Below, piece by piece: positions 34,253 through 46,369 of a DNA stretch of 64,000 nucleotides. Position 1 is the stretch's first letter, and every line of letters begins with the position of its first letter. Both the position numbers and the translations under genes were made by a program. Origin of the DNA: Artocarpus heterophyllus (lineage: Eukaryota; Streptophyta; Magnoliopsida; Rosales; Moraceae); the NCBI GenBank assembly GCA_025403435.1, contig CM046327.1:17236440-17300439 (forward strand), written 5' to 3'. The notes below the pieces were generated by a model. That model was not told the origin of the DNA and ran no database searches. It saw only the letters and a program-made list of their open reading frames with translations.

Positions 34253-34470
34253 GCATGTACCAGCTCCTTTTGCAAGGGAAACGGCACAAAATGTGAAGGT
34301 TCAGATAGGTGAGAGATCTTGGTTTGTGAAGCTACTAACTTATCGATCAGATTAAGATTTCCCCAGTGGATGGGCTGCATTTGCATAGGAGACTTCTCTT
34401 CGTCCAAAACATGTGTTGATCTTTGAGCTTATTGAGAGTAAATCCGTTGTCTTCAAAGTTTTCATATTTA
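34253..34470 (+). pseudogene. decayed last B3 domain of the 30.4-kb pseudogene
   Basis: One frame reads VPAPFARETAQNVKVQIGE, then RSWFVKLLTYRSD, a TAA, FPSGWAAFA, a TAG, and ETSLRPKHVLIFELIES with VVFKVFIF. This matches the order of a B3 domain (compare the final exon of the 9-12 kb gene). The stops are at 34351-34353 and 34384-34389. It is probably the last exon of the pseudogene at 30.4 kb, separated from it by 1.3 kb of repeats. A MITE begins two bases after the domain. Confidence 0.75.
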
Positions 34471-34471
34471 A

Positions 34472-34625
34472 TAGGATGTTTGGAAAAGTTGTTCAAACCA
34501 TGAAGTTTGAACCTTAACATTGTAGCATGCATGTAAGAGCTTTATATTGTATTCTACTTTTGAAAGTCTTACACTGTTTATAGTTTAAACTTAATGGTTT
34601 AAACCACTCTTTCAAACACGCTCTA
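34472..34625. mobile_element. MITE, family b
   Basis: 154 bp. Left end TAGGATGTTTGGAAAAG and reversed right end TAGAGCGTGTTTGAAAGAG. Both continue into GGTTYAAACCAT-type words, giving terminal inverted repeats of about 30 bp with mismatches. Confidence 0.65.
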
Positions 34626-36380
34626 AATAAGGCAATTTTTATGATGGAGAATGCCTACTCCACCGATAAAGCATAGATATTTTAACCATCGGATTAATTT
34701 TTTAATGGCATAATCTATTGTATCACGCGCTGCAAATTTGTAACGTGGTAATTATAGATTAGTTTATTAAAAATTCTAATCCAACTGCTAAACAATCATG
34801 TTTTACCGGTAAAGCAAAATTACATTCTCCATTGTAAGAATTGCGTTTAAATAAACTTGTTATGAAAATCAAAATATTCCTAGTAATTGACTAATTTCCG
34901 TAAGTTATGAATTGTTTTTGGTTGCTACAACAATTTTTCTCTTTTTTATTAAAAAAATTTTAATTTATTATAGTGTTTTCTTACTAATTTTTTTTTTATA
35001 ATTTTCATAAGTTAATAGGCTATCTTTTTCTTGTTTCATGTGCTACTATTAATGCACAAAAAGTTAAACACATAGAACAGAGATTAATTAGATTGGGACA
35101 GTAAAAAGGGGTTGTTTCAGTATGATTATTCCAATTGTTTTAACCGTGAAAAGTTGGTTGTCGTTTAAATAATAAAAACGACATGTAGTTTGCACTTAAT
35201 GGGTTTGTTGTCCTGTCATTAGCTGACGTCTTTCCCCAAACCTGAAGTGCGTCGTCCATAAAACGACATGTAGTTTTCATTTTAATTTTGCTGTCGCAAG
35301 ATGAAAGTTTGTAGTCCATCCTCCAAAGCGCGTCGTTGTTATAAAATCCAAATCTCCACCATTATGTTTCAAAATTTTTTTGAGTAGTGCGTTCTGAAGA
35401 AGTTTCCCACCTCTTAAGACTCAAGTAGAAGAAACAAGCTGTCGTTTTTTATGTAAAACTTTTCTGTCCTATCCCCCTTCAATTGTTTTTTTTTTTTTTT
35501 GAAAAGAAAAAGTCCGAAAGACCGCATGATTTTGCTAAAATACTATTTTTGTCCTTTTTATTATAAAAATATCCAAAGCAACCCTTGTGTTTTCAATATC
35601 ATACACAAAATACCCATGAAGAGATTAAACTTTTTAAAAAATTAAAATTACTATTCTTAATTTTTATTAAATACATTTTGAAACATAATTAAACCAAAAT
35701 ATTAAATAAAATCAATATTAAAATGTTTAAAACTCTCAAAATAATTGAAGTATTTGCTTAATTGAAATATTTATTTGAACATTTTAAATTACTTTTTCTT
35801 CAATTTTTAAGTCAAGCCATGTTTAAAACAACATAATAGATATTGAAAAGAATAATCTTGGAAATGTTAAAAAATTAATTGTTTCAAGGGTATATTGAGT
35901 ATGATTCCGTAAACACATATGGTGTTTTAGGCATTTTAATAATAAGAAAGACAAAAATGATATTTAAGCAAAACACAAGGAGTGTTTTGAGTATTTTTTT
36001 CTTCTCTTAAAAAAATTAGTTAGCTTTTCTTTTAAAACTTAATTGTTATTTATATAAAAGAAAAGGGCATGTCATCTGTGTTTCGAAGTTTGCTGTAATT
36101 TATCAACAATTTTTATTTTAGGAGGACCAAGAGAAATTCCAGGGCATGACAATTGTGTCCTTTTTTAGACACTATGAATTTGTGTCCTCAAATTTTTTTA
36201 ATTATTTGTAGATTCAAAGAAAAAACTTTAAGACAATATTACAAATAAAAGAATTTAGTGTTACTAATAAAAAAGAAAAACTTTGAAGGCCTTATGTTTT
36301 TGTAAAAAAAAATATCTTTGCCAAAACAGGGAAAAAAATGAAGTACATATGTTTTAGAAGGTGATGTCAAAAAAAATACC
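34626..36380. other. AT-rich intergenic sequence
   Basis: No gene recognised. 35150-35345 repeats AAAACGACATGTAG twice and contains several GTCGT words, resembling DNA-transposon subterminal sequence. T tract near 35487-35500. Confidence 0.4.
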
Positions 36381-36541
36381 TAGGGTTTGTTTGTTTTTAT
36401 TTTTAAAATTTTTAAAAATATTTTTATATATTTTTTAATGTAAAAATTTTAAAAATATTTTTAACGTAATTCTTAAAAAATATATTATTTAAAATAAAAA
36501 TATTTTTTCTTATTTTAAAAATAATACCAAATAATTCCTTA
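36381..36541. mobile_element. MITE, related to family a
   Basis: Left end TAGGGTTTGTTTG and reversed right end TAAGGAATTATTTGG, both running into ATTTTTAAAAT. Very AT-rich interior. Confidence 0.5.
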
Positions 36542-37800
36542 AGAATATGGTCAACATCTTCGGTCAGGGTAGAAAAAATTACACATTGACGAGTATTTGT
36601 CTTTTAAAAAAAAAATTAATCAATTTAATGTCTTAAAACGTAGGTTATCATTGAGGGTTTCCAGTCCCCCGATAATATAGCCCTCAACTATTTTAAAAGT
36701 ATACCGAAAAGCATAAAATAGAAAAAAAAAAAAAGAAAAAAAAAAGATTATATATGTATTAAAGAGGTGGTCCCTACTTTTATTAAATGTCATATCATTG
36801 GATTAAAAATCTTGAGCATCTTCGTATCAACAACAAAATAGAAAATGAAGCAAAGAAAAAGGAGGAGGAGGCACGTAGCATTCGACAGAAATTGGATAAA
36901 ATTCACTTTTTCTACACACTTCTATTCATTTGATGGGCCCCATCGTTGAGTCTTATCTCTATAAGTGTCGGACCTACAGATGGGACCCATTTTATGTTAT
37001 AAGGTGGGGCTCGCATCCGACAGGATCATAAATGACTTTTTCAAAGGTGAGCGAGATTAAGACAAAACAAGAAAGACAGAGAAAAAAGGCGTGCAAGAAA
37101 AAAGAGAAGGAAAAATACGCACAAGAGAGAAAGATGTTACAATAAAATATTTATGACCTATTTAGTTGGATATTTAAATCATAGTTTAAATTATTTTGTT
37201 ACAATATTTTTTTTGTAAAAATTTAAATTTTTATTTAAATATTCTACTCAAATACTCGAACCAAATAGACCTTTATTGTGACTTTAATAATTTCTTAATT
37301 GTTTGTCGTGAAAACTTTTATCGTGTTTACTTTCTTATCATGCCAACAATGTTATTTGTCACCAAAAATACAATAGTTGTAATAGTTAAATTACAAAGTT
37401 TTATTAGTACAACAAAATCTTGATGTGTATTAGCTGAAAAGGGAATTGAAAATAAAAACTCAATTTTTTCTTAAGTGTCACCTAAGAGTGTAAATTGTCT
37501 GTAATTTTATTAGGTTATGATCAAGATGATTAAATGGGGATTAAAAATAAATTCTAATTTCTTTTTCTGTTTCTTAATTTTATTATCCATGAGGTTTTTG
37601 AACTATGAAATATTGTTGACTGTTCTTGTAATAACTATACACATCAATAAAGAAGATCATGACAACACTATGGACTAATATCCATGAAAGGGAATAAAAA
37701 AATTATCCCTTTCAAAAGAAAAAAAAATCACTCTTTTTATTCCCCAATTAGTTGTACTTCTCTTTTGTGAGTGATTTTTTTTTTTTGTTTTTTTTTTTTT
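36542..37800. other. intergenic upstream region of PLP-1
   Basis: No gene. 37520-37680 is similar to 58540-58670, upstream of PLP-2, so it belongs to the duplicated block. Confidence 0.5.
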
Positions 37801-37807
37801 GCGTTTT

Positions 37808-38125
37808 ACACAAGTAAGGTACATGCCTCGCTATTGCTTTATCATGCATGCATGAATCACGATTACCATCTATCTGTAGTAACTTCCTACACAACAAGCT
37901 TTTTCCTAAATGGTAAGGTATGGATTGGACTTTTTATCAAATACTGTCGAAAGACTTTTTCCCGAATCAATTATACTTTTATTTTATCACTCTGCTTTTT
38001 CTTTTCATCTTACACAAGTAAGGTACATGTCTTGCTTATTATTATTAATTATTATTTTTTTTAATTATGCATGGTATCAACACCTATAAATAGAGTTACT
38101 TCCTCAATTGTTTTCCCACAACAAG
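37808..38125 (+). promoter_or_regulatory. PLP-1 promoter with internal duplication
   Basis: The word ACACAAGTAAGGTACATG occurs at 37808-37825 and again at 38012-38029, and each copy is followed by an ATGCATG-type word. In the proximal copy this leads to TATAAATA and the leader CTTCCTCAATTG. In the distal copy the TATA box is absent and only CTTCCTACACAACAAGC remains. PLP-2 has a single copy. Confidence 0.6.
38085..38092 (+). promoter_or_regulatory. TATA box of PLP-1
   Basis: TATAAATA, 95 bp before the start codon. The equivalent in PLP-2 is 96 bp before its ATG, and the sequence between is conserved. Confidence 0.75.
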
Positions 38126-38179
38126 CTGTAAAACCATTTATCATCTTCCATTCCTTATTCCAAGTTACTAAGGATAGCA

Positions 38180-41100
38180 ATGGCCCTAAAAACAATTACC
38201 GTTCTCAGCATTGATGGAGGAGGAGTTAGAGGGATCATCCCCGGCGTTTTTCTTCATTATCTTGAATCTGAACTTCAGGTAGATATATTGCATGCCCCAA
38301 AATTTACTATATCAATAGTTACATGTATATATATATATATATATGTCCGGGGGGTGAAAGTGAGGCAAATAAAGAGATGAAAAATTTTAAGGGAGACAGA
38401 ATAAAATTTCAAAAGGGCTAAATATAATTTTAAAATGGATAAAACACTAGTTTTATTAAATATTATATACAAATTTAAAAGAAATAAAAGTTGAAGGGCG
38501 GTTGCTCACCCACTGTATATATATGTATATATGTATATATACGATTTCGTTGTAGGATTAATGAAGTAGTGCGGTGTTCGTTCGTATTTATGTGCAGGAA
38601 CTCGAAAAAGACACTGGCGTAAGGCTTGCAGACTACTTTGATGTCATCTCGGGGACTAGCACGGGTGGTCTTATTTCCACAATGATATCAGCACCCGATG
38701 ATCATGGACGTCCTTTATATTCTGCTGAGGAGATTGTGCCTTTCTACAAAAAGCACTGCCCAAAAATCTTTCCAAGATCAGGCAGTTGGTGAGTAATGGC
38801 AAATAATGGCAGAGCTAGTTATTCATAAGACAGGACACGTGTGTTTTGCTTATTTTTTAAAATTTAAATTTTGTACCCTAAATTTATAATTTAAAATTTT
38901 AGTTATGTTATTATTTTAAAAAAAAAATTACAGTTACGTCGTTACAAAATAATTAAAATATATTGTTGGGTTCTTATGAAATAATTAAAATTTGTTGTTA
39001 TACCCTTATTTCACAAAAAAAAAATTATAATTACAGCCCACTCAATTATTGAAATATATATAGTAATATCTCTTTATTTAACTAAATATTATTTCTAATT
39101 TTTATATAGTGCCTCCACTAAGAAGAATTTCTGGCTTCGTCACTATTTGCAAAATCCACTTGATCTGAGAAAATTAGTTATCTCCACTGAAATATTTGTC
39201 TTTTCTCAAAATGTTTGCCCTAGAAATTAATTTGTTTTCATTTTGTCCTATACATTAAAAAAAAATCAACAATGCCCCATATCTTGGTTTTCAGTCACTA
39301 GCTTTTCTATTTTGTCTTCCTCAATATTTTTTCATTTGAAAATTTTCAAGAACCTCATTCAACAAATTTCTTGGCACTGCACTGCTTGTGATATGGAGAC
39401 CAATGGTCATTGTATTTACGGACTACTTGTTTAGAGTATTTTTACATATAAGTGATGAATTTTAGATGCTAGTTTACCTTGACTTCACCCACACTAAGAT
39501 GGCACGGAGATCACAAAATTAGTTTATGGACGATTTCCTTTCTTGAAGTTTTCTTTTCTCAAACACTAATTAAACTCTTGAATCATAGGTCTGAGCCAGA
39601 CAAAACCTTTTCCGGTGAAATACACCTGAAAATTTCAGAAACTTTTGAGGATGACGGTATGTCAGTCACAGAAGAAACTAGAGATGACTTAAAATGTGAA
39701 GAAGTTGGAGGTATAAAAAAACCATGTTATGATGGTAAATACCTTCATAAGTTGGCAAGAGATATTCTTGGTGAGAAAAGGCTGCATGATATTACCCTGA
39801 CGAAAGTCGTCATTCCTGCATTTGACGTCAAGAAACTCTCGCCCGTTGTATTTTCCTCTTATCAGGTGATTTTGTGTCAAACTTAAGTTAAATATATGAA
39901 TTATGATGTCATGCATTTCACTTACACACACTTAGAAGAACTTTCACATTAAATATTTGGATTCTGCAGGTGGATTATGGGAATAAAGTGCTGGATGCTC
40001 TTCTTTCAGATATTTGTATTAGCACCTCAGCAGCACCGGTTTATCTTCCTGCGTATAAGTTCAGCAACGAAGGTGTAGAATTCAATATGATTGATGGTGG
40101 TGTTGCCGCTAATAATCCGGTAAAAATGCATTTATGTACATATTGTATTAAAGATAATGTCTACTACGTAATATATACTTGCCTAGGTATTATTACATAG
40201 AACCTATCATGTAGTCTACTCTAACAAAAGTTTTTCTAATACAATAACCATGCAAATTTATTTAATATGGAATCCTTAAGCACAATATGCTCCCAAATGA
40301 GGACAACAAAACCCAACCATAAAGATTCAACACGAAACAGCAAGTAAATTTAGCCAAATTGGAAACTAAAGAATTGATTAAATAATATAAACTGCCATGC
40401 TTAGTAGTTAAATGATCAGTATACTAACTAGGGTAATCAACATATTGTTATTAAGTTTATAGAATTGTATAAATATATATACTTTGATTGCTAAATTGCA
40501 TTAGAGTTGTCTTGAATTAGATTAACATACAATTGTAAAGCGATCGCATTTGTGTAATATTATGAACAAAATTAAAAAATTAAAACTATATAAAACTTAT
40601 AGAAAAATATATTTTAAGGCATAGAAAAATATTTTTAAAATTCCTAGATGATTGGTTGAGATTTTTTGACATTTCATTCTTTATTTTTTAACATACATGA
40701 GAGCAAATTTTGTCATTATTTAAAATAAGTAGAAGTAACTAAAGTTGAGTTGAATCATATTAGTAATGCACAAGGAAATGTAGCACTTCTTTGATTAGAG
40801 AAGAATATACATACATACATACACTATTTTCAATATATATATGTGTGTGTGTATGTATATAGGTCTATACATATGTGACTTTGTATATATAAATATGCGT
40901 GTGTGTATAAGTCTATACATATGTGACTTTGTAATCGATTTAGCTCATTATTATTATTATTATTTTACTTTGTAATCGATTTAGCTCATTATTTTTTTCT
41001 AATAAGTTTGATGAAAAAAATTCCAGACTACTAGCTGCTATTACTTGAAGCGTTCAAAGGAAGGACCGAAGAGATTAACGAGGACAATAATATAGAAAAA

Positions 41101-42733
41101 TTTCAAAAATAGAAGTTGACTTCAATTCTTATCATCTTCTTGTCCTTTCATTGGGAACATGTGAACATAAGACTCATATTACTAATATGCAAAGGAAATA
41201 TGGTGATTCTTTATTACATACATGCATGCACCATTCATGTATGTATGTATGTACGTACGTATGTATGTATGTGTAAGTCGATATGTACGTGACTTTTTAG
41301 TTGGTTCAGCTAATGTAACATTTTTCTTTCGAAATGTTTTTTTATTAAAAAAATAGACTGTAGCTGCTATTACCGAAGCGATCAAAAGAAGGTCCGAAGA
41401 GATTGATCAGGCTAATCTCTCTAAAGTCGACCTCGATTCATATCATCTTCTTGTACTTTCATTGGGAACATGTGAACACAAGACCGAGATGTACAATGTT
41501 GAAATGGTTAATAGTTGGTGGTCTATTAATTGGTTGATTAACCCGTTAAGGAAATTCTGGAAAGCAGATCATCCATTACCTGAAATTCTCCTTGAGGCAA
41601 ACTCAGATATGATTGATTATTATTGCACAATGTTTTTTGAAGCCTTCCGTAATCCTCAAAATTTCCTCCGTATTCAGGTAATTCTCTCTCTATATACTTA
41701 TATTACCCTTTTATGATGATGTTGTTCTCAGAAAAACATCACTGTACCCTTTATGATGATGTTGTTCTCAGAAAAACATCCCTGTAAAATCTGTTGGTAA
41801 TTTGAGTTTGTTTCCTAAAATATAGAAGGGTCTTTATTAATATCAAAAAAGGAACTTATGTTATTGGTTTCAATATAGAATCATGCATCCTTCAAAAAAA
41901 TATATGTATAGAATCATGCATAGAGCAGCAAAACTATTTTATAGAGACATTTTTTAAAGATCGACATTTAACTACATTGATATATCTAAAAATCATTCAA
42001 AAATATGTTGTGCATGTTGTTTCTCCTTCGCTTTTTACAAATTTTCTTGTCTTCAATTTTGTAAATGATTATATTTCTATTATTGTTATTTTTAACTTAA
42101 TTCATAATATTGCATCAAAGGATGATAAGTTGCCAAAAGAACTTGCTGCAATGGATAACGGTAGCCCTGAGAACTTGGAAAAACTAGAGCAGTACGCTAA
42201 AGGCTTGCTGAAGAAACCTGTTACACGCTTGAATCCTGCTACCTTCAAACGTTCTGAGATTGAGAGTAGTGAAACCTACCAAGAAGCACTGAAAGAGTAA
42301 GACTATTGTATTTCATTATAACTTTGACTTAGCAGTTTTTTCTTGAGAAAAGACAAAAAAAATAGAGGACGATTTTTAACTTCTAGCCCACGAATAACAG
42401 TTGATGCATTAAATCTCAATCAAATGGTGATAAGCTTGGACTAAATTATCCTATTTATTTCTGGATCTCCTTTAACATGCCTTGTATATTTGTAACAAGG
42501 TTAGAAAATGAAGGATGATTATGGATTAAGCCAGAAAATAACATTGCATAATTACCCTTCACATATGCTACGTTTGTCTTGAATAACATATAAACAAATA
42601 CACTTCACAATTATATTACTTGACTTATTTACGCTTATCCAATATACATGGTTGCAGGTTTGCAAAGAAGCTTTATGATATAAAGCACAGCCCTCAAACC
42701 GGTTCTCGAAATGCCAAAGCCATAAAAAAATAA
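38180..42733 (+). CDS. patatin-like lipid acyl hydrolase (PLP-1), intact
   Basis: Patatin-family enzymes hydrolyse ester bonds of phospho- and galactolipids using a Ser-Asp dyad. Exons: 38180-38278, 38598-38788, 39589-39865, 39970-40119, 41357-41677, 42121-42296, 42658-42733, giving 429 residues with all junctions in phase and GT-AG introns. This length is usual for plant patatin-like proteins. Visible motifs: oxyanion loop DGGGVRG (residues 12-18), nucleophile elbow GTSTGG with Ser54, and DGGVAANNP with Asp231. No signal peptide or membrane segment was seen, suggesting a cytosolic location. Compared with PLP-2 it has one extra Ile in [10 protein letters not shown] and lacks a six-residue acidic insert in exon 5. 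Intron 4 holds a decayed partial copy of exon 5. TATA box at 38085. Confidence 0.93.
41026..41170 (+). pseudogene. decayed duplicate of PLP-1 exon 5 (5' part) within intron 4
   Basis: Begins right after a CAG acceptor (TTCCAG|ACTACTAGC) and follows exon 5 through AGCTGCTATTAC, GAGATTAA and TATCATCTTCTTGT to the ATGTGAACATAAGAC region. It has an extra three-to-four-base insertion at the start and an inserted T, so it is out of frame and soon reaches a stop. The intron sequence before each copy (TCATATTA.TAATG..AAGGAAAT at about 40755 and 41173) is also duplicated, so the unit is about 330-420 bp. Confidence 0.8.
41711..41790. repeat. 40-bp tandem duplication in PLP-1 intron 5
   Basis: Two adjacent copies of a 40-bp unit starting TTATGATGATGTTGTTCTCA, differing at one or two positions. 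Absent from the equivalent intron of PLP-2. Confidence 0.85.
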
Positions 42734-42833
42734 AGCTCGACAAGGTCTGCTGTTTGTCGAGTTAATATATATATATATATACACGTACGTGTGTCCTTGT
42801 GTGGTTTGGTTTGTGTAGAAGTCCCAAGATAAA

Positions 42834-42960
42834 GTACGATCATATGTACGATCGTAGAATGTGTGATGTTTGATGTACTGTTTTACTATCTTTGTGTGGT
42901 TTGTTCGAATCGAAGTCCCACTGTCAAATAAATAAAGTGCGATCATATATACGATCGTTG
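42834..42960. repeat. paired palindromic motifs at the 3' end of PLP-1
   Basis: Two copies of ACGATC-8 nt-GATCGT (about 42836-42855 and 42939-42957), about 104 bp apart. The second (arm GCGATC) follows AATAAATAAA, a likely polyadenylation signal. Both copies sit in a duplicated unit that also contains GAAGTCCCA. The same pair occurs after PLP-2. Confidence 0.65.
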
Positions 42961-43083
42961 AATGTGGGATTGTTGTAATATACTTTGGTTGATTAATTAT
43001 AACAATATACTTGGTTGTGTTTGTATCTTTCCTGAGTAGTTTTGTCAAGTAAGTACTGAAGAAAATAGCTGAAAAATAAGCTC

Positions 43084-43327
43084 GTGGCAACACATAATTA
43101 TCAAAGACTTTCTACATAATCAAGTCAAGTGGTAAGACAAAAATTCATTTATATATGCCGTGTAAAAATCAACTAATCTCATGATTTATAAAATTATAAA
43201 AACAAAGTGAAGTTGCCGTTTTGCAAACTTCACCCTTTGTAGGTTTCTCACAAATGTTGTTTGTATATATGGTTATCGTTGTTTCTTTTGCCAAAAGAAG
43301 GTGCATATAATTAAGGCCATTGTTTAG
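43084..43327. repeat. dispersed repeat copy 2 (partner at 33222-33440)
   Basis: See the partner entry. This copy carries about 20 extra bases near 43125-43160. It lies 351 bp after the PLP-1 stop; the equivalent position after PLP-2 falls just beyond the window end. Confidence 0.75.
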
Positions 43328-43487
43328 GTGGGGCCTAAAAAAGATATCTAACCGTAAGTACTTGTCTTTCAACCATCAGATTTTTAGAAAAAATATTTTC
43401 ACCAGATATAATTGTTTCAATACGAACAACGGAGGAATGATATGGAATGACTTGCCGATCGATCTGTTTAGAATGTGAATGCACTAG

Positions 43488-44507
43488 AAGGACAACGGAG
43501 GTCGTTTCCTCAGGTATCTAAACCCTATATATTCGACACCATGTGTGGGAACATAGGGAACGACTGAGAATGTAGGGAAAATGACCTCAAAAAGATGAGG
43601 AATGATCAGATGATTGTTCCGTCCACTAGTTAGTTTTTTTTTTTTTTTTTGAATTATAACACTTTTTTTTTTTTTTGGGTGACCATTTGTTATGTAAGGG
43701 TATTAGTTACCCATCCAAGTCCTAAAGTTAATTTCATTTTTTAACGGTGACTATCTAATACTTACTTTATATTTGTTTACATATTGTTTCATTTTTTGTA
43801 AGAAACTCTTTACATGAAATTGGTATTTTATTAAGTTTACAACTTTTACTAGACCATCATTTAAAATCATGTTCAACCGAGTGCCTCTGTCAAAAAATAA
43901 AATAAATAGAACGAATGAAAAAATCATTAGAAAGACTGTGGTAAGATAATGAACGACTTGTTGGTCATTTGGTTTAGAGTATGGTTGATTATCTTAACAA
44001 ATACACGGCAAGGACAACGGAGGTCATTTCTTTGGGTATCTAAACCCTATATATTCGACGCCATTATGGCAACATAGAGAATGATCGAAAAAGTAGGAGG
44101 AACGACCTCGAAAAGATAAGAAACGGCGGGATGATCATTCCGTCTATCGGTTAGTTTTTTTACATCATACCAGTCATTTTTTAGGTGATCATTTTTTACA
44201 TAAAGGGATTGATTACCCTTGATTACCCTTCTAAGCCCTAAAGTTAATTTCACTTTTTAATAGTGACTATCAAAATTTTACTTTATTTTTATTTACGTAT
44301 TGTTTTGTTTTTTTATAACAAACTCTTTACATGAAAGTCTACAACTTTTGCTAGTCCACCATTTACTATTTTAAGCTTCAAGTCCAGATCCCATACTATG
44401 GAATGCTTTTGTTGAAAACCAAACAAGCAGGATGACCAAAAAAATCATAGAAACGGCCGCAGTGAGATAAGGAATCACTTTCTGATTGTTCTATTGAGCG
44501 TGTTTAC
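43488..44507. repeat. ~0.5-kb tandem repeat array, left part
   Basis: Units anchored on AAGGACAACGGAGGTC start at 43488 and 44010 (period 522). Each contains ATCTAAACCCTATATATTCG, a T tract, AAAGTTAATTTCA.TTTTTAA and a CTCTTTACATGAAA word. No coding capacity. The second unit is interrupted at 44507 by copia element III. Confidence 0.8.
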
Positions 44508-46354
44508 TGTTATACATGTATGCCCTAAGGAGTAAAAAATGTAATATGTTTTTGGAGATATTTTTATCAATAAAGAATTAATTTATTATTTATATATCAA
44601 ATCTTGTCATCTTTACATTCATATTTATTGAATGTATGTTAAGCAAACAATAGTCTGAGATTGTCGATCTAAACTTTTAAGAATTGGGCATATGATGATA
44701 GATTATGCGAAAGACACGATTCTTAAGGTGACAGTCTAAATCATAAGATCCGCAATCGAGGGAATAAAGTTGGGCACTTTATTTATGTAAAGATTGTTAT
44801 GTTATCTATATCCCTATTAGGAGATAGTCTGTCTTGGCCATCAGAGGTGGACTCCGTGAATAGAAACATTGGCACATTGTCATAGGTGACGATGTGTTAG
44901 ATCGGGACATAAAGTGAATTGATAGCGTAGACTCGTTATTCATAGATATGGAATCCATAGCTCCTCTTTAAGAGTAGTGATATCCTCTTATATGCATTAT
45001 CCTATAATTGGAAAACTAGAGCGCTCAACCAATTGAATACATAGGTGTAACCAAATGATATACCGTCTTTGGATGGTAAGTTTTCTAATGGTAAGATAAT
45101 GGAACGTAAGATAAAAATAATCGGGAAGGTAAAACAGAACTTATCCTTAAGTTGATTATGGATAATCCTATGGGGATATGATACACTATGATATGTCATG
45201 CAGACTTAGCTATATGGGCTTCGTAATTCTATGTAGTTCGAAAGTGTAGCTCCAAGCTTTTAGTGGAGTAGCGTTGGAGTTGATAATTATAAAATATATA
45301 TCTAGGATATTGGGTTTTATAATTATCGGGAGCTTAAACTATATAGGTCTATTTGGTCCCCTTTGCTAGCTCACAAAATCTTGTAATGACACGACATGTT
45401 TTTTCTAATAATTAGTGACTTATGTCAGATTTAATAGATTGGCTAAAATTCAGAAGAATCAAATAATTCATGTCTGTTTATTGGTTGAATTAATTTTGTG
45501 AGAAAATTAATTCAAGATAAACTTGTTAAATTATTAGGATCGGATAATTCTTGTCTGTTTATCGGTTGGATTAATTTTGAAGTAATTCAAGATAAACTTG
45601 TTGAATTATCAAGAATTCATTTATTTTCCTAGAGATTATCTAGATAAAGTTATTTTGATTAGATAACTTTTCTATTATGTTATTTGAATTAAAACTGAGA
45701 CTTTATCCCATAGAATCTTGGGTGAAAAATAAAAGATTCGTTGAGATCTTTATCGGTAGTTCGGCATGCCAAACCTATGGATCGGCCTGCCGATGGGGCA
45801 AGTTCGGCATGTCGGTTAGACAGATCGGCATGCTGATCGCACGTTAAAAAGATCACACGTTTTTACATGGATTTCATCAAATATTGATTCGAATTTGATT
45901 CTAATTCAAATTTTAAGGCATTATCTAATAAGGATTGACTCCTGGACCCAACCTCTATAAAAAGGGAGTGAGTCTCATTATTATTTAGATCAATTGAGAG
46001 ATTAAAAGTAATACTCTACTTGTGAGAATTTGAAAACTCCCTGAGAGCTCTTGCTCACAAATCACGAACACTAGGTTTGGGTTCTCTTAATTGGTTGAAA
46101 GGAGAGTTACCTGGTGAAAGAGCTGTACGTGTGAGCCCACACTCATTCTGATCGTGGATAGAGAATAGCAAAAAAGACTAGTTGGTTGAGGCTCTTTTAG
46201 GATGTTACTTTTCTTCACAGATTGCGGAAGTTCTTCGGCATTACAAGGTTAGTAAGATTTGGTTAATTTATGCATATAGTGTGTCAAACTTGTGTTTTAA
46301 AAATACTCTAATATAAAAAATTTTAAAGATTCGTTGCGTATTATTTTTTCGATA
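44508..46354 (+). repeat. 5' LTR of copia element III, internally deleted
   Basis: Starts TGTTATACATG and ends TTTTTTCGATA (the 3' copy ends CAACA). Relative to the 3' LTR it lacks about 181 bp, at GAATTGAT|AGCGTAG, between two TTGAT words. Contains TCTATAAAAAGGGAG (TATA) at about 45953-45967 and TCGGCATGCC-type words at 45760-45840. Confidence 0.92.
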
Positions 46355-46369
46355 ATTGGTATTAGAGTC
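46355..46369 (+). other. primer binding site of copia element III, mutated
   Basis: ATTGGTATTAGAGTC follows the 5' LTR. It differs from the usual TGGTATCAGAGC by C-to-T and a terminal change. Confidence 0.8.

Noticed and set aside
34207..34532. Minus-strand open stretches
   Set aside because: The plus strand carries a recognisable decayed B3 domain there; the minus-strand readings are shadows.
40805..40935. Short regularly repeated words in PLP-1 intron 4
   Set aside because: Simple TA, TG and CATA microsatellites and a small tandem duplication; no CRISPR-like spacing.
42635..43093. 152-codon minus-strand open stretch after PLP-1 (similar one at 63466-63930)
   Set aside because: Appears after both paralogues, but overlaps the last exon, (TA)n tracts and the 3' palindromes. 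The paired occurrence is explained by duplication of the 3' flank.
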